Shown: positions 57,701 to 60,000 of the stretch, piece by piece
Layout of the letters: every line of letters begins with the position of its first letter
How positions within the stretch are numbered: position 1 is the stretch's first letter
NCBI RefSeq assembly: GCF_001039355.2
Contig: NW_019773703.1
Location: 539,555 to 599,554 of the forward strand
DNA length: 60,000 nt
Reading direction: 5' to 3'
Origin: Lingula anatina
Taxonomy: Eukaryota; Brachiopoda; Lingulata; Lingulida; Lingulidae
The notes under the pieces: model-generated
Told to the model about the DNA's origin: nothing
The model's database searches: none
What the model saw: the letters and a program-made list of their open reading frames with translations, nothing else
Translations under genes and position numbers: made by a program

Positions 57701-59615
57701 AATGCTTATATTTGGAAACTCCTAAAGTACACAAATACGAAGAGAGATGAACTACAGTGTATAAGAACCATAAATAGAAATTAAGTAGAAGTTAAAAGAC
57801 TGAAAACTGGTCAAAAAAAGAATCTTTCAACCTATCCAGCAAATTTCAGTGTCTTTTGCCATGGATAGTTAAAGGTGATTAAAAATTGTTCAAAAGGTAC
57901 AGCTTTGGTAATATAGACAAAGAAAAGAAGAAATAAAACCACTATCGGACTGTATTATGATACCAGTATGAAGAAGATGTAGAGATTGAGGGTCAGAGGT
58001 AAACTAGGCAAAGTAATTACTGAAATAATGTAAGAGTAGATTATAAATAATTAGTACTGTATGTCAGTGAAACATGCCTTGTTTAAGGATTAGTTTACTT
58101 TACATAGAATTAGGATTTACTTAAGCCCTATTTTCCTGATGGGACAGAATTTAATACTCTTAATGGTGAGATACACCAGCAATTATAATGAGCTTAGCAT
58201 CCTTTTGTGCCTTAATTAGTAAAAATAGGCAGTAATTGGCCCACTAAGCGGTGTCTTATTCAGCTGCTGTGGTACAAATAGGGTGTTTTGAAGGGGCATG
58301 CACTGCTTTGTATATAAACCATCTGTTTTGTAAAAAAAATGTTATGCTGGTTTTATGACAAAACAGAATGAGTCTGGCTGAATTAAGGCAGTTGGTATTG
58401 CTTAAAAATTTTCATTATTTTATATTTGTTATTATTCTTATTTTATTTAATCTTTTTTCTTGGTGGGGGAGGGTTGTCATACATTGTGATAGGTAGGCTT
58501 CCATATGTGCATTACAAAAGGGTGCTGTGCAAATGAAAACCATACGGTGTATGATGTGTCTACTAATTGATTTGAGCTGGATTTATTTACAAGGCTTTTG
58601 TCAGTCTCATTGTGGAAGTCCTGTTTACTAAAAAGTGGGATGGCTAGTTAAAAGAAATGGGAAGGTGAAAAATAGATATCAAAGATTATATTAATGACTT
58701 ATATTCGATAGAGCCATGAACTTACAATAAAGATCAGTAACAGCTAGAGCATAGTAGTCAGTTAAGTATAGTTATAGGCCCCATTCCCAGAGATTAGATC
58801 GATTCAACTAGATCGACCTAACTCCCTGGGGGTTCACGCTAAATAGCTGTCAACCGAGCAGGCACAAAGTTAATTACCCCCTTGCAGCATGTAGTAGGCG
58901 GGACGGACATTTAAGCCGGATTATCTGACAGTAATCTAGTGAGACTCCCCACGGGGATAGATCGATCTAAAATCTATGGGAATGCACTCATAGACTGCCA
59001 TCAGTTCTTAAGCACTTACATTTTGAGATACAACAAAATTAAGCCATCATCACAAAGTTTTCGGGTTAAAAGTAAACTATATTTTAAATACTCGTCTGGT
59101 AATTTTAAAATGTACAGTTTTGGGATAAGGCTTACTTAAGGATACCGGGCCCTGTTTGACTTCCTCCCATTACTGATGGGTGAGCTGCATCACTTCACGT
59201 AAAGTTTGTTTGATCCATGTCTGTTTATTTGCACGCACTGAACTTGCCAAATATTTAGTGAAAAATTCTCCTTTCACTGATTAAGCCAAGGCAGTAAGTG
59301 CATTAAGTGCTCATGTCGGTATTATTAATGAATTGGCAGCTAGCTGGGGTAAAGATAAAAAAGGAATGTAAGATAAGGAGAAATACATGAATATCTCTTG
59401 GAATTTTTGCCAATTTTACAATGATAACAGACAGTGTTGCCATTGCTGTACATTTTGGATAAATCTACTCATTTTCTAGTGTCAGTTCTTTTTGGGATAA
59501 GTTTGATTACTCTGAATGGCATCCTTACGAAGAGGATATTGAGCTGCAGAAGAAACTCTTTAACCTTTCAAACGCTGCACCTCACATCCAGACTTTTTCA
59601 TCATATGAGATATAG
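7376..59615 (+). CDS. NHE: SLC9A-type plasma-membrane Na+/H+ exchanger, multi-exon gene, 5' end outside the window
   Basis: Spliced gene span; individual exons are listed separately. The product exchanges extracellular Na+ for cytosolic H+ and sets intracellular pH. Seen: eleven exons with matching phases and GT-AG boundaries giving one continuous reading frame of about 695 codons. The translation carries the family signatures [70 protein letters not shown], a [13 protein letters not shown] cytosolic segment and a basic, serine-rich tail. Known: vertebrate NHE1-NHE3 proteins are about 800 residues, so the N-terminal signal/first membrane region is missing and lies upstream of the window. The NHE1/2-like YVEANIS motif together with invertebrate-like tail segments makes one-to-one orthology unclear. 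The end coordinate depends on a tentative last exon; the secure part stops at 44404. Confidence 0.9.
8286..8473. mobile_element. Family-1 palindromic MITE, copy a, with TTA target duplication
   Basis: The ends GACTGCATTCCCACAGAT and the reverse complement are near-perfect inverted repeats followed inward by TTAGATCGAT. TTA flanks both sides (8283-8285 and 8474-8476). The interior contains GACCTAACTCCCTGGGGGTT and GTAGGCGGGACAGACATTTA. It has no coding capacity. The 3-bp TTA duplication resembles PIF/Harbinger-derived MITEs. Confidence 0.8.
8564..8588. other. Assembly gap (25 N)
   Basis: Undetermined bases about 90 bp after a family-1 MITE. An ORF reading through the gap is meaningless. Confidence 1.
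9649..11297 (+). repeat. First copy of a 1649-bp directly repeated block
   Basis: Identical by eye to 11299-12947, including the AG microsatellite and all internal repeats. The two copies are separated by a single N. This is the signature of two overlapping contigs that were not merged. Confidence 0.95.
10501..10759. mobile_element. Small hairpin element with terminal and internal inverted repeats (MITE-like)
   Basis: The ends ACAGGCCTTATA (10501-10512) and TATAAGGCCTGAT (10747-10759) are inverted repeats. Inside, CCCATATTAACCACA...CCCACAAATTAAC is mirrored by GTTAATTTGTGGG...TGTGGTTAATATGGG, so the element can fold into a long hairpin of about 260 nt. The copy at 12151-12409 is part of the assembly duplication, not an independent insertion. 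Confidence 0.65.
11298..11298. other. Single-N contig junction
   Basis: One N lies exactly between the two copies of the 1649-bp block and marks an assembly join rather than an ambiguous base call. Confidence 0.9.
11299..12947 (+). repeat. Second copy of the 1649-bp directly repeated block
   Basis: Copy at a constant offset of 1650 from 9649-11297. I found no difference at the positions I compared. Sequence after 12947 is unique, so the real locus probably has one copy. Confidence 0.95.
13139..13351. mobile_element. Family-1 palindromic MITE, copy b, opposite orientation
   Basis: Shares the interior of copies a, c and d in reverse orientation (CCCCCAGGGAGTTAGGTCGA near the right end). The inverted ends are more diverged (TTCTCACAACTTTTAGATCG and ATGAGAATGGGGTG), and TTA follows the right end. 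Confidence 0.75.
15736..15788 (+). repeat. CT/CA simple repeat just upstream of exon B
   Basis: A pyrimidine-rich CT run followed by CA repeats ends about 46 bp before the exon B acceptor. It may lie in or near the branch-site region. Confidence 0.9.
15835..16007 (+). CDS. NHE: NHE exon B: ion-translocation core (AVDPVAV and ESLLNDAV motifs)
   Basis: The acceptor is ATATTCCAG and the donor GTG|GTAAGT; phase 1 in, phase 0 out. The first codon joins the G of exon A to TA, giving [10 protein letters not shown]. The exon then encodes [17 protein letters not shown] and [15 protein letters not shown], the most conserved stretch of electroneutral Na+/H+ exchangers. The Glu and Asp of ESLLND correspond to NHE1 E262 and D267, acidic residues needed for transport; all are intact. 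The linker between exons A and B is a few residues shorter than in human NHE1. Introns of 8.2 kb before and 15.5 kb after flank it. Confidence 0.97.
16222..16530. repeat. Nested inverted repeats
   Basis: Outer motifs GTTCATTAATCCGAAGGT (about 16280) and GAACCTTCGGACTATTGAAC (about 16497) are inverted copies. Between them lies a second unit beginning GGGCTTGACACTAAC (about 16322) and ending TTAATGTCAAG (about 16481), itself inverted, so one element appears inserted in another. Confidence 0.6.
16945..16977 (+). repeat. AAAT microsatellite
   Basis: About eight AAAT units. A second one lies at 34416-34454 and a degenerate one at 23880-23950. Confidence 0.95.
17363..17379 (+). promoter_or_regulatory. 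Perfect AGGTCA direct repeat with 5-bp spacer (DR5-like)
   Basis: AGGTCA-CTGGG-AGGTCA is an exact DR5, the classical arrangement bound by RAR/RXR nuclear receptors. It sits in the intron after exon B in a stretch rich in GGTCA half sites (17216-17379). Function is inferred from motif alone. Confidence 0.35.
17891..17969. mobile_element. Partial, inverted copy of the hAT-like MITE at 1241-1343
   Basis: Starts GGCGGATCCAGAGATATTTT and continues through ACCATCCTCCATTTTTTGAC to CGTCTTCC, matching the reverse complement of 1241-1343. The other end is lost. Confidence 0.65.
19563..19680 (+). repeat. Tandem duplication of about 58 bp
   Basis: AGGTTTAGATTATTTCTCTA and AGGTTTAGCTTATTTCTCTA start adjacent diverged copies, each followed by a T-run and GATTATTT/GGTTATTT. 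Confidence 0.7.
21369..21540. mobile_element. Family-2 MITE, left part
   Basis: The left end GGGGTGTGTTCCCAATTA follows TTA and runs into the family arm GGTTTCTTGCTGAAAGCAG. The right end was not recognised, so the copy is truncated or strongly diverged. Confidence 0.5.
22301..22529. other. Assembly gap (229 N) flanked by C homopolymers
   Basis: Ten or more Cs on the left and more than 18 on the right border the gap, a typical sequencing-failure context. Poly-Pro and poly-Gly ORFs here are artefacts. Confidence 1.
24308..24435 (+). repeat. Tandem duplication of about 64 bp
   Basis: Two adjacent copies with shared TTTTATTACTTTT, AGTTTAATTA and AGAAATGTT blocks, diverged by several substitutions and small indels. 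Confidence 0.8.
28109..28355. mobile_element. Family-2 palindromic MITE with TTA target duplication
   Basis: The ends GGGTGTGTTCACAATGAAGC and its inverted partner (CATTGTGAACTTACCC) are flanked by TTA at 28106-28108 and 28356-28358. The interior has the family signature GGGACTCTTGCTAAATGC and the mirrored AATCTGATTGAATTC. It is non-coding. Confidence 0.8.
28979..29055 (+). repeat. Compound TG/GA microsatellite with a single N at the switch
   Basis: About 36 bp of TG repeat, an N at 29015, then about 40 bp of GA repeat. The N at the motif switch suggests two reads or contigs joined in a repeat. Confidence 0.95.
29749..30072. mobile_element. MITE with about 90-bp terminal inverted repeats
   Basis: Arms 29749-29838 and 29983-30072 are inverted repeats with roughly ten mismatches. 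They share GAATGATCC, GAATTCAC, TCGGACCACACT and CCCATTTTCAAGGTGTG. The 144-bp centre is unique and carries CGCGAGACTCGCGA-like GC-rich sequence. Two ORFs of 60 and 105 codons start inside it and are not genes. I did not recognise the superfamily. Confidence 0.8.
31495..31751 (+). CDS. NHE: NHE exon C: membrane helices in the middle of the exchanger domain
   Basis: The acceptor CTCTTTTCCAG and donor GC|GTGAGT are clean; phase 0 in, phase 2 out. The exon continues the frame directly after NDAVTV with [17 protein letters not shown] and then two or three membrane helices: [19 protein letters not shown] and [27 protein letters not shown] and the FHLSGIMA end match NHE1/NHE2 closely (NHE1 has [29 protein letters not shown]). 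No frameshift or missing core residue is seen. Confidence 0.97.
32781..32970. mobile_element. Family-3 MITE
   Basis: The left end CAGGCAGGATGGCTATGGGG and right end AAAATTGCTGGCTTCAGGAC are diverged terminal repeats. The interior AAAAGGTCCACTTTTTCAGG is the family block. It lies about 430 bp from the oppositely oriented copy at 33402. Confidence 0.6.
33402..33590. mobile_element. Family-3 MITE, reverse orientation
   Basis: The left end CAGGCCCCTAGCCAGCAATT and the interior AAAAAGTGGACCTTTTATCA and AGCGGACCTTTTCCTGG match the reverse complement of 41192-41381. The right end is diverged. Confidence 0.65.
34416..34454 (+). repeat. AAAT microsatellite
   Basis: About nine and a half uninterrupted TAAA units inside the intron between exons C and D. 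Confidence 0.95.
36728..36945 (+). CDS. NHE: NHE exon D: YVEANIS helix and following membrane segments
   Basis: The acceptor is CTTTCTTCCAG; the donor G|GTAGAT is weaker than its neighbours. Phase 2 in, phase 1 out. The product reads [19 protein letters not shown], then [36 protein letters not shown] and [16 protein letters not shown]. The YVEANIS[10 protein letters not shown] block is typical of NHE1/2-type exchangers and contributes to cation transport and inhibitor sensitivity. Here the residue after ANIS is Q where NHE1 has H. An ATAATAATAAT microsatellite begins only a few bases after the donor. Confidence 0.96.
36946..37670 (+). other. NHE: NHE intron between exons D and E
   Basis: This 725-bp intron has an ATT/TTTA-rich simple repeat at its 5' end (36951-36980). 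Nothing else was recognised. Confidence 0.85.
37671..37873 (+). CDS. NHE: NHE exon [12 protein letters not shown] helix, end of membrane domain
   Basis: The acceptor is GTGTTTCAG and the donor CAG|GTGAGA; phase 1 in, phase 0 out. The product reads [40 protein letters not shown], then a hydrophobic [21 protein letters not shown] is an invariant family motif whose Tyr and Arg (NHE1 Y454/R458 region) matter for pH sensing and activity. The exon ends at the point where the last membrane helix leads into the cytosolic domain. The reading frame is also open upstream to 37571, but the splice phase and homology put the exon start at 37671. Confidence 0.97.
38072..38161 (+). CDS. NHE: NHE exon F: membrane-cytosol junction, start of CHP-binding region
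   Basis: This 90-nt exon is phase 0 on both sides; the acceptor is CATTCTAG and the donor AGG|GTAAGA. It encodes [20 protein letters not shown] followed by [10 protein letters not shown]. In NHE1 the matching stretch (GMTIRPLVDLLAVKKK...INEEIH) carries the basic lipid-binding cluster and the first part of the amphipathic helix that binds calcineurin B homologous proteins. The basic cluster KVKKSEKHK is retained. It sits only 198 bp after exon E. Confidence 0.95.
38257..38422 (+). repeat. 83-bp tandem duplication in the intron before exon G
   Basis: Two adjacent copies (offset 83) share TTACAATGTAAGCTCAA, TTGAATATGAGGAGAGAATA and ATCTTCACAGAAATGA with only a few differences. It ends about 28 bp before exon G. 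Confidence 0.9.
38450..38520 (+). CDS. NHE: NHE exon G: CHP-binding helix and histidine cluster
   Basis: This 71-nt exon is phase 0 in, phase 2 out; the acceptor is CTTGTTTTAG and the donor AA|GTAAGG. It encodes [20 protein letters not shown] then LRDK. The hydrophobic face (I..AMAGIEDI) matches the CHP-binding helix of NHE1 ([20 protein letters not shown]). The run HHGHHH at 38492-38509 corresponds to the NHE1 H540-H545 histidine cluster, known to contribute to pH-dependent lipid binding and activity. The donor is immediately followed by a MITE beginning at about 38525. Confidence 0.95.
38521..39260 (+). other. NHE: NHE intron between exons G and H
   Basis: This 740-bp intron has its first third occupied by a MITE (about 38525-38786) that begins four bases after the donor GT. 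The remainder is AT-rich with no recognised feature. Confidence 0.85.
38525..38786. mobile_element. Family-2 palindromic MITE abutting the exon G splice donor
   Basis: The ends GGGCCCATTTCCAATT and the inverted AATTTCCTTGGGAATGGGCCC-like right end delimit about 262 bp. The interior TGACTCTTGCTGAATAC and AGTCCCTGCGGAGTTGG are the family arms. It starts four bases into the intron (GTAA then the element). Confidence 0.75.
39261..39479 (+). CDS. NHE: NHE exon H: cytosolic regulatory domain
   Basis: The acceptor is CGATTGTTTCAG and the donor TT|GTAAGT; phase 2 in, phase 2 out. The product starts [20 protein letters not shown], then [20 protein letters not shown] and ends [25 protein letters not shown] aligns with the KKYLRKLLIRxNQP region of NHE2 and KKYVKKCLIAGERS of NHE1, which follows the CHP-binding helix. 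The SLRDAMDHL helix corresponds to MKQAIELV/IKHAIEMA in NHE1/NHE2. A few in-frame codons exist before the acceptor, but homology and phase fix the start. Confidence 0.95.
40559..40790. mobile_element. Family-2 MITE, right end degraded
   Basis: The left end GGCCCATTCCCAATGAAC and the arms AGGGATTCTTGCTGATTGC and GATTGCATTCAGCAATAT are clear; the right terminal repeat has decayed, so the end coordinate is approximate. Confidence 0.6.
41192..41381. mobile_element. Family-3 MITE with CAGGCCCGTAGCCAG-type ends
   Basis: CAGGCCCATAGCCAG at the left is inverted as CTGGCTACGGGCCTG at the right; 190 bp. The interior holds the shared GGTCCACTCTGGGTTAAATT block and a GGT repeat. Two small ORFs across it are not genes. 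Confidence 0.75.
42548..42710 (+). CDS. NHE: NHE exon I: C-terminal regulatory tail with KPRKR motif
   Basis: The acceptor is GTTATTGTAG and the donor CGG|GTAATT; phase 2 in, phase 0 out (163 nt). The first codon is TT+C. The product contains [20 protein letters not shown], then [15 protein letters not shown]. The xMxAIEAHY.K and FKPR[KR]R pattern recalls the short conserved segment found in NHE2/NHE3-type and invertebrate exchangers (YKPRQ in NHE3). An opposite-strand ORF overlapping this exon is only a shadow. The 3.1-kb intron before it leaves room for an unrecognised alternative exon, but the frame joins without one. Confidence 0.92.
42711..44278 (+). other. NHE: NHE introns flanking exon J
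   Basis: The 831-bp intron before exon J (42711-43541) and the 469-bp intron after it (43810-44278) show no repeats or motifs beyond AT-rich sequence; exon J lies between them. Confidence 0.8.
43542..43809 (+). CDS. NHE: NHE exon J: basic, low-complexity cytosolic tail
   Basis: The acceptor is CTTGACATTGCAG and the donor ATA|GTAAGT; phase 0 in, phase 1 out. The product runs [40 protein letters not shown], then an Asn/Lys/Gly-rich stretch ([17 protein letters not shown]) and [20 protein letters not shown]. The HxxRxHIRHMIS helix matches the tail of NHE2/NHE3 and invertebrate NHEs. The stretch KNVSF (43761-43775) fits the RVxF docking pattern for protein phosphatase 1; that role is an inference. 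The tail is hydrophilic and probably disordered apart from the first helix. Confidence 0.92.
44279..44404 (+). CDS. NHE: NHE exon K: acidic tail segment
   Basis: The acceptor is TGTTTATTGTAG and the donor CCTG|GTGAGT; phase 1 in, phase 1 out (126 nt). The product reads [20 protein letters not shown], then [14 protein letters not shown] and TEDEESEPG. It is strongly acidic with several Ser residues in casein-kinase-2-like context (SDSSSE, DEESE). It has no membrane segment and would lie in the cytosolic tail. A loose internal repeat is visible with exon [15 protein letters not shown] and [13 protein letters not shown]. This is the last exon I regard as secure. Confidence 0.88.
45195..45212 (+). 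CDS. NHE: NHE candidate microexon 1 (18 nt), or start of an alternative terminal exon
   Basis: A pyrimidine-rich acceptor (TCTTTTAATCCTCACAG) is followed by 18 nt and then a plausible donor T|GTATGT. In phase with exon K it adds GKNKEK and leaves in phase 1 again, so it can be included or skipped without shifting the frame. If the donor is not used, the frame runs on to a TAG at 45230-45232 (adding KCMFKDF-like residues), with AATAAA at 45353-45358. Both readings are inferences from splice-site strength and phase; there is no homology signal in so short an exon. Confidence 0.5.
45353..45358 (+). promoter_or_regulatory. AATAAA downstream of the alternative TAG at 45230
   Basis: AATAAA lies about 120 bp after the in-frame TAG reached if microexon 1 is not spliced at its donor. 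It would allow a short-tail exchanger isoform ending at 45232. The site may be chance in AT-rich sequence. Confidence 0.3.
45718..45944. mobile_element. Family-2 palindromic MITE
   Basis: About 227 bp with inverted ends GGCTCATTCCCAATGAAA and TTTCATTGGGAATGAGCAC, and interior GGGGACTCTCGTTGAATG and CACGAGAGTGGATC arms. It matches the elements at 28109 and 38525. Confidence 0.8.
46426..46622. mobile_element. Family-2 palindromic MITE, diverged
   Basis: The left end GGGTGCATTGACAG and right end TCATTGTGAATGTACC are imperfect inverted repeats. The arms GGGGACTCTAGCTGAATA and GTGAGAGTCCCCATGGAG are recognisable. Confidence 0.65.
47447..47467 (+). CDS. NHE: NHE candidate microexon 2 (21 nt)
   Basis: The acceptor TTATTACAG and donor GAG|GTGAGT are both good, enclosing 21 nt. 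In phase 1 it adds GKEYQVR when joined directly to exon K (or begins with C when joined to the 18-nt microexon) and leaves in phase 1. The length is a multiple of three and the boundary phases equal those of exon K and the other two microexons, as expected of a cassette exon. The donor match is stronger than for the 18-nt exon. There is no homology support. Confidence 0.5.
47651..47822 (+). other. Exon-like open block, unassigned
   Basis: Between an acceptor TTGTTGACAG and a donor CAG|GTATGT lies a 172-nt block open in one frame only (phase 2 in, phase 0 out). It reads [20 protein letters not shown], then [20 protein letters not shown] and ends TGFDCRQLQ. The codon composition is more protein-like than the surroundings. 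I do not recognise it; its phase does not fit the exchanger exons around it, and its hydrophobic content is unlike an NHE tail. It could be a remnant of another gene or transposon ORF, or chance. Confidence 0.25.
47921..47933 (+). promoter_or_regulatory. DR1-like nuclear-receptor half-site pair
   Basis: GGGTCA-G-AGGTCA followed by further GGTCA and GGTGA units up to about 47947. DR1 spacing suits RXR/HNF4/COUP-type receptors; may be chance or a local tandem expansion. Confidence 0.25.
51543..51573. repeat. Perfect 12-bp stem hairpin
   Basis: AGAACTATTTCT and AGAAATAGTTCT are exact inverted repeats separated by 7 nt. No terminator or RNA-gene function can be assigned. Confidence 0.5.
52036..52090 (+). 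repeat. TTTTA repeat and T run
   Basis: TTTTA pentamers grading into TTTA and a T homopolymer. Confidence 0.9.
53301..53526. mobile_element. Family-1 palindromic MITE, copy c, with TTA target duplication
   Basis: 226 bp with TIRs GGGTGCTTTCCCAGAGAT and CTATGGGAATGGGGTG, flanked by TTA at 53298-53300 and 53527-53529. It contains the shared CTAACTCCCTGGGGGTTCAC core. Confidence 0.8.
53688..53769 (+). other. Weak candidate linking exon (phase 1 to phase 2)
   Basis: An AG at 53686-53687 and a strong donor GG|GTAAGT bound 82 nt open in the frame required after exon K or the microexons, reading [20 protein letters not shown] then DNVNNIG. It exits in phase 2, which is what the terminal block at 59480 needs. 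The acceptor has a poor pyrimidine tract and the peptide is unlike an exchanger tail, so this is a hypothesis only. Confidence 0.2.
54731..54787 (+). repeat. AT microsatellite
   Basis: Uninterrupted AT dinucleotide run of about 57 bp. ORFs through it on both strands encode only alternating Ile and Tyr. Confidence 0.97.
55468..55642. mobile_element. Family-3 MITE fragment interrupted by an N gap
   Basis: GCGTTTGGCCAGCAGTTCC followed by a CTGGACCTTTGAAT block and a C-rich stretch resembles the reverse-oriented family-3 elements. The rest is hidden by the 37-N gap at 55606-55642. Confidence 0.4.
55606..55642. other. Assembly gap (37 N) in C/CA-rich sequence
   Basis: The left flank is C-rich, the right flank is an ACCC then CA repeat up to about 55678. 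Part of a family-3 MITE is probably hidden. Confidence 1.
57632..57667 (+). CDS. NHE: NHE candidate microexon 3 (36 nt)
   Basis: A strong pyrimidine tract and acceptor (TATGCTATTTTCCTTCAG) is followed by 36 nt and the donor AAG|GTATGG. In phase 1 it encodes [12 protein letters not shown] after a G-ending exon and leaves in phase 1; the other two frames hit stops within the exon. A Ser/Lys-rich segment is compatible with a phosphorylatable tail. It lies 10.2 kb from the previous candidate exon, so membership in this gene is inferred from strand, phase and absence of any other gene. Confidence 0.45.
57668..59479 (+). other. Probable last intron
   Basis: This stretch contains a family-1 MITE (58777-58989) and AT-rich sequence. 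A very weak 32-nt exon-like block (57967-57998, phase 0 to 2) was noted but is not supported. Confidence 0.45.
58777..58989. mobile_element. Family-1 palindromic MITE, copy d
   Basis: 213 bp with TIRs GGCCCCATTCCCAGAGAT and CTATGGGAATGCACTC and the same core as copies a and c. ATA flanks both ends, so the target duplication is less clear than in copies a and c. Confidence 0.8.
59480..59615 (+). CDS. Probable 3'-terminal coding exon with stop codon, likely NHE C-terminus
   Basis: After an acceptor CATTTTCTAG the frame reads [19 protein letters not shown], then [18 protein letters not shown] and ends TFSSYEI-stop (TAG at 59613-59615). The codons are protein-like, the segment is acidic and aromatic, and AATAAA lies at 59640-59645, 25 bp after the stop. 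A second AG at 59484-59485 gives the same frame. Problem: this frame needs a phase-2 upstream exon, whereas exon K and the microexons end in phase 1, so a linking exon is missing or unrecognised. Joined directly from phase 1 the exon would instead read a less protein-like frame to a TGA at 59626-59628. Assignment to the exchanger is an inference. Confidence 0.45.
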
Positions 59616-59639
59616 TTACAAACAATGAATAACTGATTC

Positions 59640-59645
59640 AATAAA
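59640..59645 (+). promoter_or_regulatory. Canonical AATAAA polyadenylation signal
   Basis: AATAAA lies 25 bp downstream of the TAG that closes the 59480-59615 reading frame. In AT-rich DNA this hexamer is common, so it is supportive only because of its position. Confidence 0.4.
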
Positions 59646-60000
59646 TGGATAACGGAAATTAAAATATGATTTGAATTCAGTATATTATTTGTCTTACTAA
59701 ACTTTTGTATTGATATGTTAAATTACAGATAATCTTGTCAGTTTGTCAGTCAGTAAATACCCCTTCTGCTGAAGCTGGTTTTTGATGCCTTTGTCTCACT
59801 GCAGGGGGGTGTTACATGTCAGCTGATATGATTTAAGATACATAAAATGTATTCCTTTTTTCCATTAAAATCAGAAATTTGTTTTTTTTTCCTGGCTGTT
59901 TCCATACCTTAAGCAAGTTCTAACCCCCCCCCCCCCCCTTCATCTTGGTCACAGTACCACCAAATCATTCTTTTTTCCTTACAACCCACATTCGTGTCTG
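59646..60000 (+). other. Sequence downstream of the putative 3' end
   Basis: AT-rich DNA with a C homopolymer near 59924-59938. No gene was recognised. Confidence 0.5.

Noticed and set aside
57967-57998. 32-nt block between AG and GT reading [11 protein letters not shown]
   Set aside because: Phase 0 in does not follow any upstream exon and the acceptor has no pyrimidine tract.
1-60000. CRISPR array, operon, prokaryotic RBS or terminators
   Set aside because: Spliced animal gene with large introns; no regularly spaced direct repeats with unique spacers.
1-60000. tRNA, rRNA or snRNA genes
   Set aside because: No recognisable A/B box pair, rRNA core or Sm-site structure was seen by eye; a covariance-model search was not possible.
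1-60000. Autonomous transposon or endogenous viral gene
   Set aside because: No reverse transcriptase, integrase, transposase or capsid-like ORF; all mobile elements seen are short and non-coding.

Overview
The window is animal nuclear DNA: AT-rich, gene-poor, full of simple repeats and small transposon copies, with conventional GT-AG introns. It carries one recognisable protein-coding gene on the + strand, a plasma-membrane Na+/H+ exchanger of the SLC9A1-5 (NHE1/2/3) type. The protein has features of both the vertebrate NHE1/2 branch (a [16 protein letters not shown] stretch) and invertebrate NHEs. This, with the abundance of short inverted-repeat elements, suggests an invertebrate bilaterian. 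I cannot name the phylum from sequence alone.

Layout: 1-7375 is non-coding and is probably the intron upstream of the first visible exon, because that exon starts in the middle of a codon; the true 5' end of the gene lies outside the window. Eleven well-supported exons run from 7376 to 44404. Their splice phases match throughout and they encode about 695 codons. The first five encode the membrane exchanger domain. The next three encode the CHP-binding, histidine-cluster and regulatory region. The last three encode a hydrophilic tail. After 44404 the annotation is less certain. Three microexons of 18, 21 and 36 nt all have phase 1-1 boundaries and look like cassette exons. A terminal-exon-like block at 59480-59615 has a stop codon and an AATAAA 25 bp later, but its splice phase (2) does not follow directly from the phase-1 exons. 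An alternative short 3' end exists at 45195-45232.

Introns hold most of the interest outside the gene. Two related palindromic MITE families with 3-bp TTA-type target duplications (PIF/Harbinger-like) are present in many copies. There is a family with CAGGCCC-GTAGCCAG-type ends, a CAGGGGCGGATCC-type (hAT-like) family, and a MITE of about 324 bp with 90-bp terminal inverted repeats. Some elements are nested. One MITE abuts the exon 7 splice donor. A 1649-bp block is repeated in tandem across a single N at 11298, most likely an assembly artefact. Four further gaps of N (8564-8588, 22301-22529, 29015, 55606-55642) sit in or beside repeats.

I found no second convincing gene, no RNA gene, no CRISPR array, no autonomous transposase or reverse transcriptase, and no clearly new system. 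The most worthwhile leads are the microexon cluster in the exchanger tail, the unresolved 3' end, and the MITE at the splice donor.
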